DNA of 64,000 bases from JACVRW01 sp034664085 (GCA_034664085.1 JAXDII010000095.1:1-64000), one strand, 5' to 3'. Positions 1 through 10,424 are shown, counted from the stretch's first letter. Notes: generated by a model not told the origin, from the sequence alone. Translations and numbers: made by a program.

Positions 1-1218
1 CCCTACCAGCACGCGGAGATCGACACGCTGGAGCGGCTCCAGATCATCCGCGAGCTGCGGATCGGCGAGTACGACGTCCTCGTCGGGGTGAACCTGCTGC
101 GCGAGGTCGGCTTCTGCTCGGGGATCGAGAACTACTCGCGGATCCTCGACGGCCGCGCGCCGGGCGCACGGCCCTACTGCCTGATCGACTACTTCCCCGA
201 GGACTTCGTCTGCTTCATCGACGAGTCCCACCAGACGGTGCCGCAGATCGGCGGCATGTTCGAGGGCGACCGCTCGCGCAAGCAGACGCTGGTGGAGTTC
301 GGCTTCCGGCTGCCGTCCGCGCTCGACAACCGGCCGCAGACGTTCGACGAGTTCCTCCAGCGCACGCCGCAGATGGTGTTCGTGTCGGCCACGCCGGGCG
401 ACTTCGAGCGCAACCACTCCAGCCGCATCGTCGAGCAGATCGTGCGGCCCACCGGGATCATCGACCCCGAGGTCGACGTGCGCGAGACGAAGAACCAGAT
501 CGACGACCTGATGGAGGAGATCCGCAAGCGCGTGGAGGCGGAGGAGCGGACGCTGGTCACCACGCTCACCAAGAAGATGTCCGAGGACCTGACCGACTAC
601 CTGCTCGAGTACGGCTTCAAGGTGCGCTACCTGCACTCCGAGATCGACACGCTCGAGCGCATCCAGATCATCCGCGACCTGCGCCTGGGCGAGTACGACG
701 TGCTCGTGGGGGTGAACCTGCTGCGCGAGGGCCTCGACCTGCCGGAGGTGTCGCTGGTCGCGATCCTGGACGCCGACAAGGAGGGCTTCCTGCGCGGCGA
801 GACCTCGCTGATCCAGACGATCGGCCGCGCCGCGCGGAACATCCGCGGCAAGGTGATCATGTACGCCGACAAGGAGACCGCGGCGATGCGCAGCGCGATC
901 GGGGAGACCAACCGCCGCCGCGAGATCCAGGTCGCCTACAACGAGGAGCACGGCATCACGCCGGCGACCATCCAGAAGGGGATCTCGGACATCAGCGACT
1001 TCCTCATGATGGAGTCGAAGGTCCCGGCCGGCCGCGGGCGCCGCAACCGGCGCGACACCGAGGGCATGACGGCCGAGGAGCTGCGCCGAACGCTCGTCGA
1101 GCTGGAGGAGGAGATGCTCGCCGCGGCCGACGATCTGCGCTTCGAGTACGCGGCCAAGTTGCGCGACGAGATCAAGTCTCTGAGGCGCGAGCTCGAAGAG
1201 GCGGAAGCAAGCGCCTGA
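1..1218 (+). CDS. uvrB: UvrABC system protein B, 5'-truncated by the window edge and apparently chimeric
   Basis: UvrB is the damage-verification helicase of nucleotide excision repair. From about position 106 the frame reads as UvrB: the GFCSGIENYSR segment, the IDESH Walker B-type motif, the GGMFEGDRSRK block, FVSATPG, then helicase motifs V and VI (GVNLLREGLDLPE, QTIGRAARN) and a C-terminal UVR domain (about the last 45 residues) that binds UvrA/UvrC. The frame is open to base 1, so the GTG at 88 is not a real start. The first 35 codons do not fit. They encode EIDTLERLQIIREL...GVNLLRE, the motif V region that recurs correctly at 640-729. The N-terminal ATP-binding half is missing, so the left edge may be an assembly join. 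uvrA lies 3.8 kb downstream. Confidence 0.93.
   Translation, partial: PYQHAEIDTLERLQIIRELRIGEYDVLVGVNLLREVGFCSGIENYSRILDGRAPGARPYCLIDYFPEDFVCFIDESHQTVPQIGGMFEGDRSRKQTLVEFGFRLPSALDNRPQTFDEFLQRTPQMVFVSATPGDFERNHSSRIVEQIVRPTGIIDPEVDVRETKNQIDDLMEEIRKRVEAEERTLVTTLTKKMSEDLTDYLLEYGFKVRYLHSEIDTLERIQIIRDLRLGEYDVLVGVNLLREGLDLPEVSLVAILDADKEGFLRGETSLIQTIGRAARNIRGKVIMYADKETAAMRSAIGETNRRREIQVAYNEEHGITPATIQKGISDISDFLMMESKVPAGRGRRNRRDTEGMTAEELRRTLVELEEEMLAAADDLRFEYAAKLRDEIKSLRRELEEAEASA
16..105 (+). repeat. Diverged duplicate of the uvrB motif V segment
   Basis: Bases 16-105 match bases 640-729 in the same frame with nine differences in 90, most of them synonymous. The copy joins the mid-gene part of uvrB exactly at the shared string CTGCTGCGCGAGG. 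Such a short shared string at a contig edge is typical of a false join to a relative's uvrB, although a real partial duplication cannot be excluded. Confidence 0.85.
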
Positions 1219-1278
1219 GCGGGCGGCGCCGTTCTCTGATAAATCTCCCTGGCGGACCTTCCCCGACTCGCCGCCCGC
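1219..1278. other. Inverted repeat spanning the uvrB-PKD gene gap
   Basis: GCGGGCGGC (1219-1227) is perfectly complementary to GCCGCCCGC (1270-1278), enclosing a 42-nt loop. No T-run follows. The loop contains TGATAAAT (1237-1244), a possible extended -10 element for the next gene. The hairpin may end uvrB transcription, or it may sit in the leader of the PKD gene. Confidence 0.35.
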
Positions 1279-1281
1279 CCC

Positions 1282-2565
1282 TTGTCAGAGACCGCCCCAC
1301 GCAGCACGGCTCTCCGCCGCGCAGCCGCTATCGCGTTTGCCGCTGCGCTGACGTCGCTGGCGCTCGCGCCGAGCGCCGGGGCGGTGGCGCCGACGGGCGG
1401 CGACTTCACGTGGGCGCCGGTGGTTCCCAACACCGGCCAGGCGGTCGGGTTCACGGCTGACCTCGGTGGCGTCGACTGGGGCGACGCCGACGTCGGCGTC
1501 GAGGCGCGCACGGTCAGCTGGAGCTTCCCCGGCGCCAGTGCAACGGGGCCGACGGCGACGCACGCCTTCGTCACGCACGGGCTGCAGGTGGTCTCGATGA
1601 CGCTCAGGAACGGCGTCGGCGACGTCACCACCATCCCAGACTTCATCAACGTCAACGCCATCCCGTCCGCCGGCTTCTCCTGGTCGCCGCTGCTGCCGGT
1701 CATCGGGCAGGAGGTGAAGTTCGCCTCCGAGTCGGACGACGCCGATGGCGCGATCACCTCGTACAGCTGGAACTTCGGCGACGGCTCCAGCTCGAGCCTG
1801 CGCAACCCTGCGCATCCGTACGCCGATCCCGGCTTCAAGACCGTGAGCCTTACGGTCACCGACGGGAACGGTGCGCAGAGCACGGCCACGCGCACGGTCG
1901 TCGCGCAGGGCCTCCCGGTGGCCGCCAACGCGCCTCCCTCCGCGAGCTTCGCCTACAGCCCGCGCAGTCCCGAGGTGGGGGACCCCGTCGAGTTCGTCTC
2001 GACTGCGCTCGACCCCGAGGGCGACCTGAGCCAGCAGACCTGGGACCTCGACGGGGACGGCCAGTTCGACGACGCGCGCGGGGACGAGGTGCTCTACACG
2101 TTCGTCACGGCGGGCGAGAAGATCGTGCGCCTGCGGGCCGAGGACGCCGCGGGCGGAGCCGCGGTTCGAGAGCGCACCTTGACGGTCAAGCAGGGCCCGG
2201 TGGCCCGGGCCGGCTTCCTCAACCCCTTCCCGGTCGTGCGCCTCAACGGGGAGATCCTGAGCGGCGGCGCCCGCATCAAGGTCCTGACCGTGCGCGCGCC
2301 GCGCGGGACGCTCGTGCGTGTCAGCTGCAAGGGCAAGGGCTGCCCCGCGAAGCAGCGCCGCAAGCGCGTCAAGAAGTCCGGCACGGTGCGCTTCCGCAAC
2401 TACGAGCGCTTCCTGCGGGCCGGAATCAAGCTCGAGATCTTCAGCCGCAAGCCGAACACCATCGGGGCGTTCACGCGCTACACGATCCGCGCGGGCAAGG
2501 CTCCGGTCCGGCTGGACCGCTGTCTCGAGCCGGGCAAGTCGCGGCCCACGCGCTGCCGCGGCTGA
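1282..2565 (+). CDS. Secreted PKD-domain protein
   Basis: This is a predicted exported protein of 427 residues with an N-terminal signal peptide (Arg-Arg, then an Ala/Leu-rich core ending near residue 34, APSAGA-VAP). Three PKD-like beta-sandwich domains follow, at about residues 37-110, 128-208 and 219-302. The second has the classic WNFGDG and the third WDLDGDGQ, which could also hold Ca2+. The last 100 residues are a basic, Cys-containing beta domain (SCKGKGC) of unknown role. PKD domains usually mediate extracellular binding between proteins or to polysaccharide. The TTG start is the only one that leaves the signal peptide intact, but no good ribosome-binding site precedes it. Substrate or partner is unknown. 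Confidence 0.8.
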   Translation: MSETAPRSTALRRAAAIAFAAALTSLALAPSAGAVAPTGGDFTWAPVVPNTGQAVGFTADLGGVDWGDADVGVEARTVSWSFPGASATGPTATHAFVTHGLQVVSMTLRNGVGDVTTIPDFINVNAIPSAGFSWSPLLPVIGQEVKFASESDDADGAITSYSWNFGDGSSSSLRNPAHPYADPGFKTVSLTVTDGNGAQSTATRTVVAQGLPVAANAPPSASFAYSPRSPEVGDPVEFVSTALDPEGDLSQQTWDLDGDGQFDDARGDEVLYTFVTAGEKIVRLRAEDAAGGAAVRERTLTVKQGPVARAGFLNPFPVVRLNGEILSGGARIKVLTVRAPRGTLVRVSCKGKGCPAKQRRKRVKKSGTVRFRNYERFLRAGIKLEIFSRKPNTIGAFTRYTIRAGKAPVRLDRCLEPGKSRPTRCRG

Positions 2566-2588
2566 CCGGCGCGTACGCGCCCGTAAAT

Positions 2589-2616
2589 TTGCACCTGTCG
2601 CGCAAATAGGTAAGCT
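2589..2616 (+). promoter_or_regulatory. Promoter of the copper protein gene (leaderless type)
   Basis: TTGCAC (2589-2594), a 16-nt spacer and TAAGCT (2611-2616) form a good -35/-10 pair. The hexamer ends 6 nt before the GTG at 2623, so transcription should begin at or next to the start codon. Confidence 0.5.
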
Positions 2617-2622
2617 GGCCAG

Positions 2623-4224
2623 GTGGTGTCGGCCCCCCTGAAGCGTGCCGTCTGCGCGCTCGCGTCCTCTGTTGCGCTGCTGGCGCTGCTCGCACCGGCC
2701 GCGTCCGCCGGCCAGGAGGCCACCGGCGCCGTCGTCAAGGTGTCCGCCGGCGCCAACGGCGCCCAGCGGCTGACCTACAAGGTCGGGCCGTTCCAGGTCA
2801 TCCCCGGGCAGAACGACATCAGCTTCGAGTCGATCGCCCAGAAGCCGGACGTGGACGGCTGGATCACGCGCATCCGGCCCGACCTCACCTACACGAGCGG
2901 GAAGATCCCGGGCGTCGAGGTGATCCACCTGCACCACGGCGTGTGGCTCAACCTGTCGCGCCAGGACGCCACCTCGCCGGGCCTGCCGGAGCGCTTCTTC
3001 GCCGCCGGCGAGGAGAAGACGATCATGCAGTTCCCGAAGGGCTACGGGTACGAGTACAAGGCTTCCGACTCGTGGCTCCTCAACCACATGATCCACAACC
3101 TCACGCCGGTGCCGACCGAGGTCTACATGGTCTACGAGATCGACTTCATCCCGAAGACGTCGCCGAAGGCGCGCGGGATCAAGCCGGTCAGGCCGATCTG
3201 GATGGACGTCGAGAACGGCTCGACGTACCCGGTCTTCAACGTCGCGAAGGGCTCTGGCAGCGACGGCCGCTACACCTACCCGTCCGACGAGCCAGCCGCC
3301 TACTCCGGGGGCAGCAAGGACAACGAGTGGGTCGTCGACCGCGACGGGGTGCTCATCTCCACGGCCGGCCACCTTCACCCGGGCGGCCTGCACACGGACC
3401 TCTACATGCGCCGGCAGGGCTCGCGCATCCGCAAGCAGACCGGCTGCGCCGCCAAGAAGTCGGCGGCAGCCCGCAAGCTCTGCAAGCGCAACGCCCCGCG
3501 CGGGTTCGGCAGGAACGCCCACCTGTTCCGCTCCAACGCCAAGTACTACGAGCCCGCGGGCGCCGTCTCGTGGGACGTCGCCATGACCGGCACCCGCTCC
3601 GACTGGGCGGTGAAGGTGAAGGCGGGCGACAAGCTCTGGACCAGCGCCACCTATGACACCAAGCGCGGCGCCTGGTGGGAGTCGATGGGGATCATGGTCG
3701 TCTACATGGCCGACAGCGGGCCGGGCAAGGACCCCTTCCGCAAGCGCGTCGACTTTCCCGGCAAGCCCACGCACGGCCACCTGCCCGAGAACGACAACCA
3801 CGGTGGAGAGCGCACCAACCTGCCCGATCCGCGCAAGCTGCGCGACGGCGCTGACGTGTCCGGCGGCCTGATCGACATCCTGGACTTCAAGTACACGCTC
3901 GGCGACCTCAGCCTCGCCGGCCAGGGCGGTCTGCCCCCGGTGATCCGCCAGGGCCAGTCGGCGACCTTCCGCAACGCGGAGCTCCTCGGCCGGCGCCTGT
4001 ACCACTCGATCACCTCGTGCAAGGCGCCCTGTAACCGCAAGACCGGCATCGCGTACCCGCTCGCGGACAGCGCGGTGCAGTTCGAGTCGAACACCCTCGG
4101 CACCCGGGTACCGGCGAGCGGGGCGATGGATTGGAAGACCCCGTCCAGCCTGAAGCCGGGCACCTACACGTACTTCTGCCGGATCCACCCGTTCATGCGG
4201 GGCGCGTTCCGGGTCAAGCAGTAG
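2623..4224 (+). CDS. Secreted copper protein: PHM/DBH-like monooxygenase fold fused to a C-terminal cupredoxin
   Basis: This 533-residue exported protein has a signal peptide cleaved near ASA-GQ (about residue 29). Residues about 45-370 carry features of the copper type II monooxygenase fold (peptidylglycine/dopamine hydroxylases). These are an HLHH cluster (His102, 104, 105), His155/His158, an HLH pair (His250, 252) and ESMGIMVVYM, whose Met355 matches the CuM methionine segment of PHM. Residues about 430-533 form a cupredoxin with His461, Cys519, His522 and Met525 (FCRIHPFM), a standard type 1 copper site. Inference: the C-terminal blue-copper site could pass electrons to the N-terminal copper pair. 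The substrate is unknown, and a non-catalytic copper-binding role is possible. Confidence 0.75.
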   Translation: MVSAPLKRAVCALASSVALLALLAPAASAGQEATGAVVKVSAGANGAQRLTYKVGPFQVIPGQNDISFESIAQKPDVDGWITRIRPDLTYTSGKIPGVEVIHLHHGVWLNLSRQDATSPGLPERFFAAGEEKTIMQFPKGYGYEYKASDSWLLNHMIHNLTPVPTEVYMVYEIDFIPKTSPKARGIKPVRPIWMDVENGSTYPVFNVAKGSGSDGRYTYPSDEPAAYSGGSKDNEWVVDRDGVLISTAGHLHPGGLHTDLYMRRQGSRIRKQTGCAAKKSAAARKLCKRNAPRGFGRNAHLFRSNAKYYEPAGAVSWDVAMTGTRSDWAVKVKAGDKLWTSATYDTKRGAWWESMGIMVVYMADSGPGKDPFRKRVDFPGKPTHGHLPENDNHGGERTNLPDPRKLRDGADVSGGLIDILDFKYTLGDLSLAGQGGLPPVIRQGQSATFRNAELLGRRLYHSITSCKAPCNRKTGIAYPLADSAVQFESNTLGTRVPASGAMDWKTPSSLKPGTYTYFCRIHPFMRGAFRVKQ

Positions 4225-4237
4225 CGCGCCCGGACGT

Positions 4238-4243
4238 TACGCT
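4238..4243 (+). promoter_or_regulatory. Candidate -10 element for the coiled-coil gene
   Basis: TACGCT ends 9 nt upstream of the ATG at 4253 and no Shine-Dalgarno sequence is visible. This fits a leaderless or nearly leaderless transcript. No clear -35 element was seen. Confidence 0.35.
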
Positions 4244-4252
4244 TCGCTGCCT

Positions 4253-4780
4253 ATGGCGGAGCGGACAGGTCAGTCGGCGGCCGCGGCCGCGGCCGAGCAG
4301 GTGAAGGCGGTCCTCGAGGCCGCGGAGCGCAGCGCTGCCGAGATCGTGGAGGCCGCCCGCGCCGACGCGGAGCGCATCCGCGCCGAGGCGCTCGAGGCGG
4401 TGGACCGCGTGACCGAGCTCGCCGCCGGCGTCCGCGAGGCCGTCGCCGCGCTGGAGCGGGAGGTGGACGCGCTGCGCGAGCCGGACGTGCCGGCCGCGGT
4501 CGAGGACCCGGCGACGCGCGTGGACCCCGAGGCCGACGACGAGCTGATCGCCGAGGCGGAGGCGGTCGCCGCGCGCAAGCCGGAGCCGGAGCCGGAGCCC
4601 GAGCCCGAGGAGCCGCCCGCGGCGCCCGCCGCGGCGCCCGAGGGCGCCCGCGTGCTCGCCCTCAAGATGGCCCTGGACGGCAGGCCACGCGAGGAGACCG
4701 CCGGCTACCTGCGCGAGAACTTCGAGCTCGAGGACCCAGAAGCGCTGCTGGACGAGGTGTACGCCCGGGCGGGGCGGTAG
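4253..4780 (+). CDS. Coiled-coil protein with acidic Pro-Glu linker and conserved-looking C-terminal helix pair
   Basis: This 175-residue soluble protein has no signal peptide. Residues about 10-85 are a long Ala/Glu/Arg heptad coiled coil (AERSAAEIVEAARADAERIR), reminiscent of the DivIVA-like coiled coils of actinobacteria. A Pro-Glu repeat linker (about 113-130) leads to a compact C-terminal segment, about 136-175, with ALKMALDGRPREET and LDEVYARAG. The C-terminal part looks like a small helical domain, but I cannot assign a family. A cytoskeletal or scaffold role is only a guess from the coiled coil. It sits alone between the copper protein and the repeat upstream of uvrA. Confidence 0.7.
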   Translation: MAERTGQSAAAAAAEQVKAVLEAAERSAAEIVEAARADAERIRAEALEAVDRVTELAAGVREAVAALEREVDALREPDVPAAVEDPATRVDPEADDELIAEAEAVAARKPEPEPEPEPEEPPAAPAAAPEGARVLALKMALDGRPREETAGYLRENFELEDPEALLDEVYARAGR

Positions 4781-4806
4781 CGCGGGCTGGCGTTGGGATG
4801 GCATCC

Positions 4807-4957
4807 GGGGGCTCGCGCCCCCGGTCCCCCCGCTGATTCCTGGCCGGCCGCCAGCAGCGCCAGGGGGCTCGCGCCCCCGGTCCCCCGCTGATTCCTGGCC
4901 GGCCGCCAGCAGCGCCAGGGGCTCGCGCCCCCGGTCCCCCGCTGATTCCTGGCCGGT
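4807..4957. repeat. Tandem GC-rich repeat, 2.7 units of about 55 bp, each with a hairpin
   Basis: Three units start at about 4807, 4863 and 4917, with 54-56 bp period. Each holds GGGGCTCGCGCCCC, which folds into a stem with a TCGC loop, followed by CGGTCCCCC and GCTGATTCCTGGCCGG. The third unit is cut short. The array fills most of the 273-bp gap before uvrA. It resembles REP/BIME-type intergenic repeats more than a terminator, because no T-run follows. Confidence 0.85.
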
Positions 4958-5009
4958 TTGCTGGCGCGCCGGCTGGCTCTCGCACCAGAAAGCCGCAACT
5001 AGCGCACTC

Positions 5010-5023
5010 CGAACACCTGTTCG
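5010..5023. promoter_or_regulatory. LexA (SOS) box upstream of uvrA
   Basis: CGAACACCTGTTCG is a perfect match to the Bacillus/actinobacterial LexA operator CGAAC-N4-GTTCG. It ends 15 bp before a TACACT -10 candidate (5039-5044), so bound LexA would block the -35 region. This predicts DNA-damage induction of uvrA. Confidence 0.85.
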
Positions 5024-5038
5024 CTCCGACCTCGGCTC

Positions 5039-5044
5039 TACACT
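5039..5044 (+). promoter_or_regulatory. uvrA -10 element
   Basis: TACACT lies 9 nt before the TTG start and just downstream of the LexA box. No Shine-Dalgarno sequence separates it from the start, so the transcript is probably leaderless or has only a few leader bases. Confidence 0.5.
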
Positions 5045-5053
5045 CGTTATCCC

Positions 5054-7927
<2,874 letters not shown>

Positions 7928-7937
7928 CGCGGGCTGG

Positions 7938-8651
7938 CTAGGGCGTCGAGCCCGTCGCGCCGAAGGGCACGAACAGCACCTGCAGGGCCGCCTCGTCGAA
8001 CGTCGTCGTGGGAGCCACGTCGAGGCCTTCCAGGTCCACCTTGTGGCTGCCCGCCCCCACCTGGACGGTGGTCTCGGTGGTGCAGTCCTCCTCCGAGTTG
8101 GCTGCCCCATCGATCTCGATGGTCCGGATGGAAGGAGGCGACTGCGTTTCGTCGACCTCGATCCAGCAATCGAGCGCGTCGGCCGCGCTCCCGAAGACGT
8201 CGGACCCGGCGTTGATGAGCAGGAAGCCCGGGCCCGGCGCGGTGATCGTCGTGGTCAGGACGGTCCCGCTCACGCCGACAAGGGCATTGTCGTTGTCACC
8301 CGCGAACGCAGACCGCACGATCCCGCTTGGGCCAAAGCCGCCCACGGTGTTCGCGTTGCCGGCGCTGGCCGCGCTGGGTACCTGGGCGAGCGAGCCCTCG
8401 TTGATCTTCGCGCCGGACACCGCGTTGTTCCGGATCTTTGCGGTCGTTACCGCGCCGTTCCGGAGCTTCGTGCTGGTTACGGCGCCGCGCCCGATGTCCG
8501 AGCTCTTCACGGCGCCTCGCTTGAGGTCACCGGAGTCGACCGTGTTCTTGCCGGGCAGGGCTACCGCCGTGCCCGAAAGAGCGACGACGAGCGCCAGGAA
8601 TGCCACGCCAAATGCCGGCGAGGGCCGCCAGCTCAGAAAGGAGAGACGCAT
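7938..8651 (-). CDS. Secreted protein with Ile-Lys-Asn-Gly-Ala-Val repeats
   Basis: This is an exported protein of 237 residues. A hydrophobic signal segment (about residues 10-32) precedes a region of about 50 residues built of a short repeat, DLKRGAVKSSDIGRGAV and onward (KLRNGAV, KIRNNAV). The repeat suggests a small beta-helix or stalk like those on many Thermoleophilia surface proteins. The C-terminal 130 residues look like a beta sandwich. I chose the ATG at 8651 over the one 9 nt upstream. AGGAGG's complement at 8661-8666 gives ideal 9-nt spacing for it, but would touch the upstream ATG. Function is unknown. A related repeat protein lies at 9882-10424. Confidence 0.75.
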   Translation of the reverse strand: MRLSFLSWRPSPAFGVAFLALVVALSGTAVALPGKNTVDSGDLKRGAVKSSDIGRGAVTSTKLRNGAVTTAKIRNNAVSGAKINEGSLAQVPSAASAGNANTVGGFGPSGIVRSAFAGDNDNALVGVSGTVLTTTITAPGPGFLLINAGSDVFGSAADALDCWIEVDETQSPPSIRTIEIDGAANSEEDCTTETTVQVGAGSHKVDLEGLDVAPTTTFDEAALQVLFVPFGATGSTP

Positions 8652-8758
8652 GAGGTACATACCTCCGCAGTGGGGTTGCGAGCCCGGCCCGATGCCAGGG
8701 CTCCCGGTGCGGGTGATCCTCTGCCCCCGCGAGAGGGCGTGTCAAGGAACCGGCGCCG

Positions 8759-9253
8759 TCACTCCGCCTGCGACGAGCCGCTCTCGCGCGCCCGGCGCAG
8801 CTTGCGCACCGTCTGGATGACCTCCATGCGGCGGCGGGCGCGGACGGCCACCTCCATCAGGGTCGGCGCTTCGGTGCTGTCGGCGATCCCGATCGAGCAG
8901 GTCACCGGTGCGGACGGGAGGTGGGCAGAGCACGCTTCGAACATGTCCTCGAAGCGCTCCTCCCAGGCGGTCGCGCTCTCGGAGTCCGTCGCGTGCAGCA
9001 GCACGGAGAACTCGTCGGGGCCTGTGCGGGCCAGCTCGTCTACTCCGCGCAGGGTCTGGTGCAGCACCTCGGCGCAGGTGCGCAGCAGGTGCGTTCCGGC
9101 GGCCGCCCCGTGGCGGCTGTTGACGTTTCCGAGGCCGTCGATGTCGAGCACGGCGACCACCAGCGACTCGCTGGTGCGGCCGCGGCGCAGCTCCTCGCGT
9201 GCGAGCAGCGTCTCGAACTCCTCGGCGCTGGGGAGGTCCACGAGCGCATCCAT
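8759..9253 (-). CDS. Stand-alone GGDEF-like domain protein, degenerate signature
   Basis: This 164-residue protein consists of one GGDEF fold. It has the metal/substrate segment LDIDGLGNVNSRHG (residues 36-49), then RTGPDEF at 76-82 where diguanylate cyclases have GGDEF, and VTCSIGIA near 117. The second Gly is Pro79, so cyclase activity is doubtful, and the chain may bind GTP or c-di-GMP or act through protein contacts. No sensor domain or membrane segment is present. The ATG at 9253 has GGTGG close upstream. The gene diverges from the acyltransferase with only 18 bp between starts. Confidence 0.75.
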   Translation of the reverse strand: MDALVDLPSAEEFETLLAREELRRGRTSESLVVAVLDIDGLGNVNSRHGAAAGTHLLRTCAEVLHQTLRGVDELARTGPDEFSVLLHATDSESATAWEERFEDMFEACSAHLPSAPVTCSIGIADSTEAPTLMEVAVRARRRMEVIQTVRKLRRARESGSSQAE

Positions 9254-9271
9254 GCCACCTTCATCGGCCGT

Positions 9272-9892
9272 TTGCCCGAGAAGCCTGAGATCCTGTTGCG
9301 CGTGGGCAACGCTTGGCTGTGGTGGCAGAAGTGGCGCTGGTACGAGCGCAACACGCTTCCGTGGAACCGCGCCCGCATCCACGGAGAGTTCGCGCGGCGC
9401 CGCGCCTTCGCGCGCTGGCCCGTGCACGGCAACGTGCTGGAGGCCTTCAGGGAGGGTCGCCTGGAGGTCGGCGAGCACACGCTGCTGGAGCCGCACGTGT
9501 GGCTCACGGCTCCGGACGACGCCCGCATCCGGATCGGGTCCGGAACGTTCCTGAACATCGGCGTGATGGTCGCCTCCGTCGAGCTCGTGGAGATCGGCGA
9601 CCACTGCATGCTGGCCAACGGCTGCTTCGTCACCGACGGCTCGCACCGCTTCGACGATCCCGAGCAGCCCGTGCCCTGGCAGGGCTTCGTCAGCAAGGGG
9701 CCCACGCGGGTACGGGACAACGTCTGGTGCGGCGCCAACGTGGTGGTCACCAGCGGCGTGACGATCGGCGAGCGCTGCGTGATCGGCGCCAACAGCGTCG
9801 TCACGCGCGACATCCCGCCCTTCTCGGTCGCGGCTGGCGTCCCCGCGCGCGTGCTGCGCCCCGTGGACTACCCGACCGCGATCAGCACATGA
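9272..9892 (+). CDS. Hexapeptide-repeat (left-handed beta-helix) acyltransferase
   Basis: This is an acetyltransferase-like protein of about 206 residues in the maltose/nodulation O-acetyltransferase superfamily. The C-terminal half contains the left-handed beta-helix coils (IGSGTFLNIGV, VEIGDHCMLANGC, VRDNVWCGANVVV, GVTIGERCVIGANSVV), ending in the typical AAGVPARVLRPV. The N-terminal 70 residues are basic and aromatic-rich. The exact start is uncertain. TTG 9272 gives the longest frame not buried in the divergent gene, and GTG 9302 is an alternative. The acceptor is unknown, possibly a sugar or lipid of the envelope. Its last 11 bp overlap the end of the convergent repeat protein gene. Confidence 0.8.
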   Translation: MPEKPEILLRVGNAWLWWQKWRWYERNTLPWNRARIHGEFARRRAFARWPVHGNVLEAFREGRLEVGEHTLLEPHVWLTAPDDARIRIGSGTFLNIGVMVASVELVEIGDHCMLANGCFVTDGSHRFDDPEQPVPWQGFVSKGPTRVRDNVWCGANVVVTSGVTIGERCVIGANSVVTRDIPPFSVAAGVPARVLRPVDYPTAIST

Positions 9893-10424
9893 CGATCAGG
9901 TGGAACGGGCGGTCCAGCTCGGTGCCGTTGGTCCCGTTCTCCGTGCGCACCGACACTCCGTTCACGTTCGAGCCCAGCGAGCTCACGCTGATCTGGCCGT
10001 TCTGCGGCGGCGCCGACGCGCTTTCGTCGCCGACCGTGGCGTAGTAGCCGCAGTTGCGCACGTCGCCGTTGAAGATCACCTGATAGCGGCCCGCGGAGGT
10101 GCGCGCGGCGGAGCTGACGTCGCGGCCGCGCACGGCCTGTCCGCCGGCGTTCACGACCGCGAAGCGGGACCCGCCGGTCGCCAGGTAGGCGCTCGGGACC
10201 GGCCCTAGGCTCGCTTCCTTGACCGACCCGCCGCCGATGCCGTCGCGGCGCACGTCGGTTCCGCTCAGCGACCGGTTGCGGATGTCCTTGGTCGTCACCG
10301 AGCCGTTCTTGATGCTCTTGCCGGTGATCACGAGCGCGTAGGCGGACCCGCCCAGCGACATGACCAGCGCGGCGACGGCGACGACCATCGCGGGGGACGG
10401 CAGGAAACGGCGAAAACGAGCCAT
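9882..10424 (-). CDS. Small secreted protein with Ile-Lys-Asn-Gly-Ser-Val repeats
   Basis: This 180-residue exported protein has a basic start, a hydrophobic signal segment (about 12-30, AMVVAVAALVMSLGGSAYA) and the repeat KSIKNGSVTTKDIRNRSL, like that at 7938-8651. The C-terminal 110 residues are probably beta-rich and contain two cysteines (NCGYY and the C-terminal residue). A strong Shine-Dalgarno (GGAGAGG) lies 5 nt before the ATG. Function is unknown. The shared repeat region suggests a common anchoring or oligomerising stalk carrying a different C-terminal head. Confidence 0.75.
   Translation of the reverse strand: MARFRRFLPSPAMVVAVAALVMSLGGSAYALVITGKSIKNGSVTTKDIRNRSLSGTDVRRDGIGGGSVKEASLGPVPSAYLATGGSRFAVVNAGGQAVRGRDVSSAARTSAGRYQVIFNGDVRNCGYYATVGDESASAPPQNGQISVSSLGSNVNGVSVRTENGTNGTELDRPFHLIVMC

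Noticed and set aside
1285..4188. Very long minus-strand open frame opposite the PKD and copper protein genes
   Set aside because: It is the antisense of two well-supported genes. Its composition (Arg, Ala, Asp, His, Leu, Val with no domain) is typical of a high-G+C shadow.
4807..4957. CRISPR-like array
   Set aside because: The units are contiguous and about 55 bp long, with no unique spacers and no cas genes nearby.
8652..8660. ATG 8660 as start of the repeat protein
   Set aside because: The AGGAGG-type ribosome site would directly abut it; the ATG at 8651 has ideal 9-nt spacing.
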